Position numbers and translations under genes: made by a program
The notes under the pieces: model-generated
The model's input: only the letters and a program-made list of their open reading frames with translations
Told to the model about the DNA's origin: nothing
Database searches by the model: none
Shown: piece by piece, positions 11,400 to 22,575 of the stretch
Position numbering within the stretch: position 1 is the first letter of the stretch
Layout: the number at the start of each line of letters is the position of its first letter
Source of the DNA: Pseudeuparius sepicola
Taxonomy: Eukaryota > Arthropoda > Insecta > Coleoptera > Anthribidae
Assembly (NCBI GenBank): GCA_963920635.1
Contig: OY987298.1
Location: 110,722,035-110,786,034, forward strand
DNA: 64,000 nucleotides
Reading direction: 5' to 3'

Positions 11400-12222
11400 G
11401 CCTGTTTTACACTGACAATTTCTTCATGAATTAATTCATGAATAAGTTTATGAATAAATTCATGAATTAATTCACGACAAGTTCTATTTTACACTGATGA
11501 AGAAATTGATGAATTTTTTTGTCACCTTATGTCAGATTCTAGCGAATACCAACACAAGAGAATAAATAACAAAATAATTTTTTTGTGCTGCATTTCCCCT
11601 ATCAGAACATATTTTATAACCATATCCATCTTCATCCAAAGCATCTTTAACTACAGATTAAGTCTGGCAAGAAGAGTAGTTGAAAATGCATTTGGCATTT
11701 TAGCCAAACGATTTAGAGTTTTTTGACTAAAATTAATTTGAATGTGGAAAAAGTGCAAACCATAACATTGGCATATTTCGCATTACATAATTTTTGAGAC
11801 CCGAATGTCCTACTTCCATCCTAGAATACCTTGATAAAGACTATATATTTCAATTTGGACTTTCTTACCAAACATGCTTACCAACATGCTTGCGTTGCTG
11901 CCCAAGAGGAGTTTTGTGATTATTTCGTGAATGAGGGAGCTGTGCCTTGGCAGCGGAATACATAAATAAAACATATTGTAACATTTCACACACTTTTTAT
12001 CTAAGTATATTATCTTTAAAACTATGTACTCTCCTCTTTCTCAATGCCTCAAACAAAACTAGTATCAAAATATAACCTTCCTAGTGTTAAAATTTTCAAT
12101 GTTAGTACTCCTGAAGTTCACGCAAAACTTGATGGAAAATAGAACATGCTCTAATTCGTGAAGTAACTTCATGAAGAAATTCATGAATTAATTCATGAAG
12201 AAATTGTCCATGTAAAACAGGC
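11400..12222 (+). mobile_element. PIF/Harbinger element, internally deleted, with 3-bp duplication
   Basis: The ends are GCCTGTTTTACA at 11400 and the complement finishing at 12222, flanked by ATA at 11397-11399 and 12223-12225. A 3-bp duplication is typical of PIF/Harbinger. Subterminal regions carry repeated TTCATGAATTAATTCATGAA motifs in both arms, possible transposase-binding sites. Two stretches match Harbinger transposase, so the family is well supported, but the element is too short to be autonomous. Confidence 0.9.
11641..11965 (+). pseudogene. PIF/Harbinger transposase remnant
   Basis: Two conserved pieces of a Harbinger (DDE_Tnp_4) transposase remain. The first, at about 11650-11726, ends ARRVVENAFGILAKRFRVF, the conserved motif near the last catalytic residue. 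The second, at about 11886-11965, encodes ACVAAQEEFCDYFVNEGAVP followed by WQRNT and a stop, the usual C-terminus of this family. They lie in different frames with decayed sequence between them. The upstream catalytic region and the companion MADF/Myb gene are absent. Confidence 0.85.
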
Positions 12223-12359
12223 ATATAAGTTATACGAGTTCATTTTTGCTCAATTTTCTCTTTTTTGGGACAATTTTGAAGAAATACCTAACTATTTCAG
12301 TACCAAAGGAAATTGACATTTGATATTAATGGCGTGTATCATTTTATAAGAAAATATGG

Positions 12360-13400
12360 CCTAATTTTCAGTAATTACTTCTAAGTATTATTTACCTTAA
12401 AATGGGTGTTTGAAGGCTTTGTCACTCAACTGGTAGTAACGACAACTAGACTTTTTTCACTTTGAGGTAATTCCTACCTTTAAGACGAAATTTAGTTTAT
12501 TTATTTTAAACTCTAAAGTCCCAATTACTACAAGAGGACTTCAAGGTTCCAGAAGCCTCGTTTTCCGAATGCCACTACTAGGTTCCATTTGGAACTTTAA
12601 CCTATAATTTTTATATGAGAGTGTTATTTTCAGCCGGTGTGTGTTTCGTGCTATACTTCGAAATGTTGATATTAAAAAAAAAAATTGTAGCCACTCAAGA
12701 GAAGCGTTTTGTAATTTTGTATTGAAGACAGGTGCTCGTATTTCGATTCCTTTCATCCAACTGCTGCTTTAATTTTCTATAAAATGTGAATGTGTGTCTA
12801 TAATTTTTCTTCTTTCTAATGGCTAACATTTTCATCACTTCGCAAAAACGACCGAATCCTTCAAACGATTGTAAGGAACTAAATGTAGTTTCCAATGACT
12901 AGGTATTTTGGTCCGTATAGAAGTGACAGTGACTTTAAAGTATTTTTGTGTAGTAATTGGAACTTTCTAGTAATTTTAAGTGGGAAGTAAATCTTACCAT
13001 ACAGTAGTTTTCTCGAGTAGCGGGAAAGTTAATTTCACTTTAAATATTACTATACAGTTCCGTAACTTTGGAAGTATTTCTAAAGTCGCTAAGATGTAGA
13101 AGTTACTTTCAACGTTACCATAAAGTAATAAAAACTTTAAAGTGACAAGTAACACAACAAAGTAATTGTGACCATTGAATATATCTTTAGAGTTAACGTG
13201 ACTTTAACGTAATTTTGTATAGTAACAATTCCGTTCCAGATACTTCAAAAACTACTTAGAAGTACTGAAACCATAAAGTTCCAACTTGTAGTAATAATTA
13301 CTACGTAATTACTCATACTTTCTAAATATAAGTAATAAAAACTAATAAGTCGATTTTTAAGTAATAATTACGTAATAACTACTTATTCAAAGTTCCCATC
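12360..13400. repeat. Degenerate AACTTTA/AAGTAAT-rich region, possibly an old transposon
   Basis: The stretch is unusually rich in variants of ACTTTAAAGT and AAGTAATT. The same style is seen within the element at 46863-49415. On the minus strand a frame at 12695-12895 contains KKKNYRHTFTFYRKLKQQL, resembling KKYRRSTTFYRKLKQ in the broken frame at 48642-48714. I could not place clear ends. It may be a diverged relative of the element at 46.9-49.4 kb. Confidence 0.35.
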
Positions 13401-15535
13401 TCAGTTACCGCAACTTTAATGCTGCTTGGGTTCGGACAAAGTGCCCGACGGGGACAGGGACAATGGAGATTGGACCTCGACCAAGCAAACACCCACCACC
13501 GCCGATGCATGATCGCTCGCAAATAATACACATTATTATGACGGGAAGTATACGAGTAGTTCCAAGAGAGGACAGCTGTCAACCGGACACCAACTTGGAC
13601 TAAGAAGTGCGGTGGAGACCGGGTTGATCAATTTTGCAGAAACTATTTGTAATACATGTTGGAAATTTGGCAACATCGACATGCGAACATCTGTCATAGT
13701 TATGAGGAAGTAAGTATTCCAAAATATATACTAGTTATTTCTGTTCCGTTGACTGAAATATACAAGTCTCCGGGGTAGGTTGTTACGTTGTCGGGGTAAA
13801 TTGTAACACTTAAGGATTTCTTCGCGAGTTCATAGTGCACTAGCGGGAACTCAAATTGACAGCGCGATTTATTTTCACGAGAAAATGGAGATAGGGGAGG
13901 GTAATATGACGCGTAAGCAACTAGCGTCATTACTTTCGCACCGGGTAGTAATCTTGTTCACGCACTCGATAGTATGGTGTACTGATGATAGGTCTTTTGT
14001 AGTTTCGATCTTTCGTGCTTCGGCCTTTTGTTTTTCGATCTTTTGATTCTTCGGCGTTTTCTGTTTTCGACATTTTTTAAAATTTCGACCCTTTTTGTTT
14101 GGACCTTTTTTTCCACCAATCGTATAGCCTGCAATCACGAAATGCGCTTTGAGAAATACGGGTAGTTTCGCGGCGTCGAAACCTTCCTGCGGATGATTTA
14201 AAAAGTTGCTAACTTCAGTCTATTGTGATTTTTAATACAAAAATTAAATGCGCAGGTAATTTAAAAATTCGTTGATTAACTTTGAGATTTTATCGGTAAT
14301 TAGTAGGTACTTTTGATGCAAACATATTTAAATAATACAAATATGTTTTAAAATATGGAGATACGTGTATTTCAACTGAGAGCATTAAGAGCAATTTAAA
14401 CATTCATTGCAGATATAACACATTTTTAAGAATTGTATCGCAAACAATTTTTTAAAATGAGTCGTCATCTCCGTGGTTAGGCCATTTTCATGTAATCGAA
14501 ATGACATATTTTCTATTAGGTAATAGAAAAGAAATACACATCCCGTAATATAGAAGAAACGACAAACAATTTCAATTTTTCTTTATTAAGTAAACTTTGT
14601 GTAGTATATGTCTACATTAAATATACCGAGAAATTTGTATCCAATGAGAATAGGTCAGTAGGTATCGGCCATGCGCAGATAGGTATATTCTTTTAGGCGG
14701 GTAATTAAAAATACAACCCAATAATACCAAAAATCAATCCGTTTAAACGTTGAAACCAAGTCAAGACACATTCTCAATACAGCTTGTAAAATGAAGCCAA
14801 CTCAGCACTATTTCAGCCAATCACTGCTCTAGGGGGGATGTCACGTCCCTAACGAGAATTTGAATAACTGATTTTTCAGAATTTCCAGAAATACCGTGGA
14901 ATCATCATGTTCCAGCAGATTGGGAAAATGTTTCCCATTACAAGTGGCTAACCTCCTAATTTCTTTTATTTTTGGAAGTAGAAAACACTTCTAAAATACA
15001 AAATTTAATGCTAAGTAGTTATCTGTTTCAATATTTATAATATAATTTCCATTTAAGCTAATTACCTGCTTTTTTACGAGATGATTGACTCGCAGATGAA
15101 GAAAATGCAAAGTAAACCTGGAGGAAAGAAGTCTGGCATAAAGAAAAACACAATTTCATGACTTAAATAAATTAATCTCTTTTTATCATTCCTTATTATG
15201 CCTGGCAAAATGTTACAATGTAGGTAGGTATGTACCTCAACGTATAATCATTATAATTGTATATTTTTTATTCACCAAATCGACTAATTACACTTCTGGA
15301 ATTAGGCGACTGATAGCCTAAACCGCATAGGTAATACAATGATAATCACCTGCCAATTTGATTATTACTGCTAGAAAAAAAACATTATAAAAATTAATTT
15401 AATAAATGTGCCCCGGTCTCACCTACATGGTCCCAAGAAAGGTTCACATCCTAAGCACTTTTCTATTTTCTAAATATGGTAAAGAGCGAAGTGAAGTGAA
15501 GCGTTGCGACAGCGCGTAAACATGAAACCATTGTA
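13401..15535. other. Non-coding stretch with a degenerate TTTCGATCTTTT tandem repeat near 13990-14110
   Basis: The sequence is mostly AT-rich and has no recognisable gene. Between about 13990 and 14110 a motif of roughly 20 bp (TTTCGATCTTTTG-like) is repeated imperfectly several times. Short frames at 13379-14138 on the minus strand show no domain. Confidence 0.4.
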
Positions 15536-15598
15536 CAGTGTGGTCATTTAAGAATGTGCAACATATGGGATTTTTTTTTATTAATTGCACAACGAAAA

Positions 15599-16371
15599 CA
15601 CAAATATTCCCGAAAGTTGGTGCATGTTCGATAATCATATTAGGCGCACTTAGAATGGTTGCAAGTCAAACAGCATACAGGGTAGGTCAAAAAATATAAA
15701 AAATGTAGAAGAGTAAAGTGCCCTTATTTTAGAAAATTCAGCAAAATGTTGTTAAGAAAAGTTGCCTAGAATTAAATTTATGCCTAAATACCAAAACATG
15801 GCCTCCTAAGAAAAAAAATATTTTTTGAAAAACATTAGGTAATAATTTCCTCAAAAAAAGTTTCTTTTAATATTCACCCTAAACAATTTCATAAATCAAT
15901 CAAAATTAAAATAAATTCCGCATAACTTTGTTCAAATTCAAGCATATTTGTAAAATTAATTTAGATTTTTAATTTTTTAGAGAATCACAAACTTCATGTT
16001 TGTTGCAACGATATTAAACAAAACTTTAAAATTTCGCAAAAATTCTTCTGAACAAGGTAAAACGTTAGTAATGATAATGTGTATATTAAAAAACTCTCAT
16101 TTAAGGTGCAAAATTTTTATTTTAAATGTTTATTAACTGTGGAAATTAATTGACAATTTTTTTTTATTTTCTTAGGAGGCATAGCTTTTATTTCTAAACA
16201 ACTCTCCTTATTAACTTTTTGCTGAATTTTCTAAAATAAGGGTACTTTGCTCTTGTACAATTTTTATAGCTATTTTTTGACCTACCCTGATGCTGTTTGA
16301 CTTGCAACCATTCTAAGTGCGCCTAATATGATTATTGAACATGCACCAACTTTCGGGAATATTTGTATTTT
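15599..16371. mobile_element. Palindrome inserted in the left arm of the larger palindrome
   Basis: The outer left arm stops matching the right arm after AACGAAAA (15591-15598) and resumes at TAGTACAAG (16372). The intervening segment begins CACAAATATTCCCGAAAG and ends in the complementary CTTTCGGGAATATTTG, with continuing inverted similarity inwards, including ACAGGGTAGGTCAAAAAA near 15677 and its complement near 16275. It is absent from the right arm, so it entered later. No clear target duplication is visible. Confidence 0.75.
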
Positions 16372-17104
16372 TAGTACAAGATCCCGCACTGCAAGATTTC
16401 TACGTTCATCTGTTTTTTAATCAAAATACAATTTGTATCAATAATTATGAATAGAGGAATATGTTTCGGCAGGGTTGCCTATCAAAATATGGCCGCAAGT
16501 ATTTTTAATTAAAATTAAATTAATTAATTTTTTTCGAACAATTTCGTTCACTTGTTTTTAAGAAAAAACATAATTTATTTCAAAGAGAAATATGTACAGA
16601 TCTTTAAAAGTTTGGGTTGCCATTGCTCACTTGGCCGCAACCTCTTGGCAGCCAGGTCTAAAAAGGTATATTTTTGTCGAATTTATACGTTCATAATGTA
16701 TCTTAATGAATCATATTTATATCAAATTAAAGCTATTTTTTTTCTAAACTCGATGGAATACGGTTGCCTATGTAAAAGTGGCCGCAAATAGGGGTTGCCA
16801 ACTGTTAAAGGTACACAATAGCGAAAGAGAATTAGCGCACCACACGTACGTAGTTTTACAACCGTCAACTAGACAGCGATATTTGTATTTTATTTTAATA
16901 TACGTTATTTTGAAGCTCCTACTGCATCGCGTTGTTTTATTTATACCTAATCAACAAAAACTTTTGTTACAGTAAAATAAAAATTTTAAAAAATAAAGAA
17001 ATGTTTTATGATGTAGTGAGAAGAAAAATGTGCGCTTGACTTCAGTGTTACATCATTTAAAAAGTGTTCTTTAATATTACTGTTTCGTCGAAAAAAAAAT
17101 TAAG

Positions 17105-18078
17105 TACCATGATATTGAATTAACACTAGAATCTACGAACGATTACGGATATCATGCAAGCTGTTTAAAAAATGTCACAAGTTTAAAACAAAAATATAAT
17201 CAAGAATTTGAAGATTTTTGCAAAACTCAGGTAAGTAAAATTTTTCATTGAACTTGAGAATTATTTTGCTCATATTATTAGCTATTACATAAATAATATA
17301 TTAATTTTGCGTAGGATCTAGTTTTAACGCTAATAAGAGATATGAAACGTATACAGGGTGATTCGGTGATTCAGTTCCGGTGCACAACATGGCGATCTCG
17401 GAAATTGTAACAGATACGAAGTCGGTCAAATAGAGGCAAACTTGCGCCTTTGGGCGCCTAACAATCTGCCGTTGAGAAAGTTAAAATATTTTCATGGGTC
17501 GCTGAGATAGGTATTTAAGAAAAACCGAATTTTTGAAAATTAGATTTTATTTTTTTTCTGGCGCCATTTGCGATAATATTGATAAATAAATTATACTTTT
17601 TCATTCCAAGTTCTTCTGGACTACATCATGGTATTTTTAGATTTTCGGGGCGACTTTTCGTTTTTGAGATAGAGGGATCATCTTCATTATTTAAATACGG
17701 ACCTGAGTACAACGATGTATGACACATGCATATTTTTTCTTGTTTTAGCTGCTAAAATGCACATTTACTAAGAAAAAATCAATACGGTCCTGTACTATGC
17801 ATTTTTCTCTCTTTTTTTTTCAAAGCTATTCCAATTAGAACAGGTGATCATTTTCTTATACTTTCTGGATTAATTAAACTCTATGTTTGTCATATTTTGA
17901 AATTCTTTTTTTTATACTTAAGGTAAAATGTATCCCACTATTGTTAATAATTGCAACGCCAATGCAAGTTGAGGATGTGCTATGTGATTCCATAAACAGA
18001 TATTCTGAAAATGAAGATGATGGTTATGATATCTGTACCTATGAAAATGAGAACTCCGATTATTCGGAGGTTGAATAA
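17105..18078 (+). CDS. Two-exon passenger coding candidate inside the palindromic element
   Basis: Exon candidate 17105-17230 encodes YHDIELTLESTNDYGYHASC and then LKNVTSLKQKYNQEFEDF, ending at CAG|GTAAGT in phase 0. A second exon at 17923-18078 follows a pyrimidine-rich ATACTTAAG acceptor, also phase 0, and continues in frame to an acidic tail (SENEDDGYDICTYENENSDY) and a stop. AATAAA follows at about 18157. The first exon's 5' boundary is uncertain because a stop lies about 30 bp upstream and the acceptor is poor; a real gene would need an earlier exon. The Y-H-x2-C-x4-T pattern recalls zinc-binding stretches in uncharacterised insect proteins linked to transposons, but this is recollection, not a match. 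It could be a captured host fragment or a transposon gene. Confidence 0.4.
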
Positions 18079-18156
18079 ATGGCACTAAAACGTAATAGAT
18101 ATAGTTTTTATATATTAATTATTAAACCGTTTTTTTCAATGTTAACTTTATGTTTA

Positions 18157-18162
18157 AATAAA
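18157..18162 (+). terminator. Poly(A) signal for the passenger frame
   Basis: AATAAA lies about 80 bp after the stop codon at 18078 and before the start of the right palindrome arm. Position and strand fit; the cleavage site is not defined. Confidence 0.35.
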
Positions 18163-18807
18163 ACTAAACTACAAAAAAAAATTTTTTTGAGTATTTTCAA
18201 GTCATTACTAATATTGCTTGCGCTCTTAGTTCAGCATGCGCAATAGTTGTAAAACGACATACATAACTGGCACACTGCGACCTTGTCTGATGGACGGTGT
18301 AGTGCGCTAATTCTCTTTCGCAATTGTGTACCTTTAACAGTTGGCAACCCCTATTTACGGCCACTTTTACATAGGCAACCGTATTCCATCGAGTTTAGAA
18401 AAAAATAGCTTTAATTTGATATATGATTCATTAAGATACGTTATGAACGTATAAATTCGACAAAAATATACCTTTTTAGACCTGGCTGCCAAGAGGTTGC
18501 GGCCAAGTGAGCAATGGCAACCCAAACTTTTAAAGATCTTTGCATATTTCTCTCTCTTAAAAACAAGTGAACGGAATTGTTCGAAAAAAATTAATTAATT
18601 TAATTTTAATTAAAAATACTTGCGGCCATATTTTGATAGGCAACCCTGCCGAAACATATTCTTCTATTCATAATTATTAATAAAAACTGTATTTTGATTA
18701 AAAAACAGATGAACGTAGAAATCTTGCAGTGGGATCTTGGACTATTTTGTTGTGTAATTAATAAAAAAAAATCCGATATGTTGCACACTTAATAAATGAC
18801 CACACTG

Positions 18808-21632
18808 TATACCCCATACAATGATTACTTATCAACACTTTAATCAATTCAGGTAAAATGGATTCTGAGGTGGAATCCGCCTAAAAGACAATAAATTATA
18901 TTGTTTCCTTCCTGTCGAAGGAAACTCTGCATTCTCAGCGCGTGAAATAGGTACCTATTTGATTTTCAAGTAACTATATACCTACGTAATATGATAATAA
19001 CAATACAAATTTATATCAAAATGCTACGAATTGAAGTTTTACTTCGTTTGAACTTCACATCATATGTAAAACCTCCATTCAAGAGTTTTAGCGATCCTCT
19101 AGGTATAAACTATAGGTTAACGTTTAGACAAAATCCACAAGAAAGAAAAAGAAAATCCCTCAATAGTTTCATTATATTTGCGGGAGAAGCTGCAATTTGG
19201 GCTGAAATATAAAGGGAATGCAACCAACTACGAAGCCATCGTGTTGCCGATACTTTTCCAATTTTTGAAAATATAATGATTTAAAGAGTTTATCGTACCG
19301 GCCACGTCGTATATATTATGGCGATGCTGCGATGGGAATTTTGAAAGGCCCTAACTTTTTAATCAGCATATTTTCAAAAATACTCCCAGTAATTTTGTAT
19401 ACTAGTAAAAAAAAACTCATGAACATTATTCACTTTCTTGTCTTTGTAATAGAAAAAACAACTTTTATAATCATCTGTTCTTTTAACGACTATGTTTCAA
19501 ACAGAGACTTAATGAAACGACTCTGTCTCAGCTACCGCGCTTATGTATATTTATTTAAACAACGCGCCAAGGAAATTAATTTATATGCAAGTCCGGAGGT
19601 GTAGAACCGAAAACTTTATGTCTATTCATCTGCGCTTGTATTACTGTCGCTTTATCTTTAGTAAATTCCCAGTATGCTCGGGCCAGTTTACGATCCTTTT
19701 CAGGCCTGGGTTATCCTTTGGCAGAAATATTATATGCCTTTATAGGGTATTGATACGCGATGAATTTCACATATATGAACAACACACAAGGGTTTTTCAA
19801 AAAATAATATCGTGTATACCTGTGTAAATTTTCTCGATATTGATTTTGGGTATAGGTAAACATTCTGGCAGAGGTTTCAACAATGATTATGACTGTTTAT
19901 ATTTTTGCTTTATATAGGTATGTTAAGTCTAGGTAGAAACTGTCACTTTGTTTTCATTGTTTCCTTAACTTCTGCATTTATCCATTGCTTTAGATAACTT
20001 GTTATTCATCACTCCTGTGCGTAAATAATCATGAAGCGGTTCAAGGCAATATGTATGGACAATCGATAGGATCAAGAACCAACAGATTAAAGATCGGCTA
20101 TGCTGATTTTTGCGCTGATTCTCCCCGAAGGCGCAACTGGCACATTCGATTATCGAAGACTCTCGGCAGTTACCATCAACCGCTACTGTATCACCTAATG
20201 ATAATCGCTCCGATAATGACCGAGTCGCGACTGCCCCAGGTCCACCAATAATCATTATTTCGCCTCTAATTGTACCGGCCATTGCGTGTCTTCTCCTCGG
20301 CTGAATTAAGGTACTTCGATCCACGATATTGGTCCCACTTCGGCATTGCCGTCACGAACTAGTAAGAGTCACTTCCGGCGGCCGGGAGGTTCGGAAACGG
20401 TACTGCGGAATATTTATTTAAAAATTTCCTCGGACGGTGTCCCGAGCGTTATGTTTATGATTGTCATTGACACGAAATTTTAGTATTCATCCGGTATTTG
20501 GGCGGGTTGGATCTCATTCGAATTCACGAAGGGGCCGATGAGTTGGACAGTGCGAACGAATGTAAATTATTAGGTAACACGTAAAGAGTAATTTGGACCA
20601 CGTTTGCCTTACGGCATTGGTTTTCCTGTGATTATTTCCCTCATACTACCGGTCTCCGATAGGGGCAGCTCTTCTAAAAGAAACAACCAGCCATAATATG
20701 CCCTTGCTAGCGATATATGATCAAGACCGTTTTTATCACTTTGTTTTGTTGCTTGGCAACCGCGGACAAACAAAATTTTATGTTGCTTGTTTCTTCAAAC
20801 GCTCCAGTCGAAGCTTGTTCTCGGAAATTTATGAAAAGACAAAAGGGTAATTTGTACGAGTGAGCAAAATAGCGCTTGAGAGAAAATTTATTGAGAGACA
20901 TTTTAGATATGTAACCTACGGTTTTTGTTGAGGATTAAGAAAAGAGCTGCCTCGCGATTTTATCAGAAAATAAAGATACTAATTAATAAAAACTTTGATA
21001 GTTTCTGTGACGGAAGACTCGGCAGTAGTTGATGAAGATCTACAGGGTGATTCAATCATGATGTAAAAAAAATTAACCACATAGTGGCAGAGGCCCATTA
21101 AAAAGGAAAATGCGAAAAACATTTTTTGGCGAAGTTAAAATGTGGGGCAAATCAACCTTGCGAGTAACTCGACGCATCTGATGCCAAGCAAGTATCTAAG
21201 GTGAGCGATGTTGCCGCATTTCACTGTCAGTGTTCAACCTTATTAATATGTAAGTTAATCTAAAGAAATAATTAACACTGAGCTTTTATCAGCAGTATCA
21301 GGGTTGTCAGGCTCTTCACATGGCAATTGTTATAGCACTTGAAACCCTTTGAGAAAATGTTGTATTCACATCACAATCATTTGCAGTTACTTGAGAAGTT
21401 TTCGCGAGTTTCCGCACACACAATAATTTGCCTAGTTTTTAAATTACACGAGAAAATTGCTACCAGTAATATCTACTGTCAAATTCTAACGGTATGTTTG
21501 TCCGTTTTGCACTTTGTACGTTTTCCGCTTTTCTTGGTTATTTTCGTTAAATCACTAAACTATACCATAGCCTAGCAACTGGTGTTGTTGACATTTAGGT
21601 TGCCGCTAGCTACACTTTCTAGCACTATAAGC
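18808..21632. other. Intronic stretch with a GC-richer island at about 20090-20560
   Basis: No recognisable gene. Frames around 19332-19827 and 19965-20324 lack domains. The region about 20090-20560 is richer in GC than its surroundings and contains ACTTCCGG at 20371-20378, a good ETS-site core. It is a candidate conserved or regulatory segment by composition only. Confidence 0.3.
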
Positions 21633-21810
21633 GTTGACTGACGTATTAATAAGACTTCTCACGGCTATAGCTTCATGTCCCGGAAAGAAGATGGCGCCTA
21701 CTGCCAACAATGTATTTTGCATTGTATTTTGTCTCCGGGAAGCGCATGGTGAGCCAGAGAACTGTCAAACATGACAGCCGTGAGCAGTCTTTATTAATAC
21801 GTCAGTCAAC
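21633..21810. mobile_element. Short MITE with terminal repeats of about 34 bp
   Basis: GTTGACTGACGTATTAATAA at the left and its complement at the right (to 21810) form terminal inverted repeats extending into ACGGCT/AGCCGT. The core is unrelated sequence. The same terminus opens the window at bases 1-19. A short GCACTATAAGC motif occurs on both flanks, directly adjacent on the left but about 7 bp away on the right, so the target duplication is uncertain. Confidence 0.75.
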
Positions 21811-21956
21811 GATATAAGCACTATAAGCTGGGCTGGTTACAGATTTCTGTACGCGCCGGAGGGAGCGGCAAATTAGAACCAGAAATACTTGGTATTTTAA
21901 ATTAAATCTGTACCTAGTTGTTTCTGAAACCGTATAATTAATTGAAAGCTATAACC

Positions 21957-22131
21957 CTTGTTTATGGAATCCCTAGTTAGCCAATGTGTGACAGAGTCTA
22001 GAGTCATAAGGATACTAGAGCCATATTGACCAACTTTATTTTGGTAAACTCTGTCCCCAGTATCTACTGTATTTCTGTCATGTTCTTATGTCAGTGTCAG
22101 ACATTGGCTAACTAGAGTATTCATAAACAAG
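21957..22131. mobile_element. 175-bp MITE with perfect 9-bp target duplication
   Basis: The element starts CTTGTTTATG and ends CATAAACAAG, with inverted similarity continuing through CTAGTTAGCCAATGT on both arms. It is flanked by GCTATAACC at 21948-21956 and 22132-22140. A 9-bp duplication points to a Mutator-like or similar family. No coding capacity. Confidence 0.85.
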
Positions 22132-22502
22132 GCTATAACCACAGACCTATATAGATAGGTCTGTGCTATAACGTTAGGACATTTTTGCGAATTAAAACTA
22201 AAGAAAAGTCATAATACTGTGTGAATTCTCACAATTTATTAAATTTTTTGTGCGTGTTCTTTAGCAGTAAAGATGGTTTATATATTTTAGAATAGAATTC
22301 AAAGTTGTATTTTAAAAATTACAAATAATAATAATGTGTCAAATTAAAAATTAACAATTAACAATGAATCCATTATTACTTCATTGCATGTGTTTACTAT
22401 ATCCACAGTACATTGACTGCTAGCGCCATCTAATTAAAGAAGCAGCAACAGAAACACCTCGACATTCTGAAGGTATTTATTTGTTACTTTCTTACAGGGT
22501 AG

Positions 22503-22575
22503 GCATGTGGTTGCTTCTGGGGTACTCCTAGTTTGGAGTATTGTGAGGGTGAGAATTATTATTATTATTATACGG
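22503..22575 (+). repeat. Copy 2 of the 70-bp repeat with ATT microsatellite tail
   Basis: GCATGTGGTTGCTTCTGGGG followed by TTTGGAGTATTGTGAG and ATT repeats. It matches the copies at 9719-9788 (minus) and 39987-40056 (plus). Probably the 3' end of a retroelement family. Confidence 0.6.

Larger units (their letters stand above)
15536..18807. mobile_element. Large TA-flanked palindromic element carrying a spliced passenger frame
   Basis: The ends are TA|CAGTGTGGTCATTTA at 15536 and its complement finishing at 18807 before TA. The left arm (15536-15598 plus 16372 to about 16850) and the right arm (about 18298-18807) are long inverted copies, with the left arm split by an inserted palindrome (15599-16371). 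Between the arms lie about 1.4 kb of non-palindromic sequence with a two-exon coding candidate and a poly(A) signal. The termini resemble the other CAG..GTG elements here. Confidence 0.85.

Noticed and set aside
17350..17420. CAGGGTGATTCGGTGATTCAG as a palindromic element end
   Set aside because: The terminus looks right, but I found no matching inverted end nearby, so no element was called.
19332..20324. Several frames of 90-119 codons
   Set aside because: No domain, no codon-level signal and no splice context that stands out.
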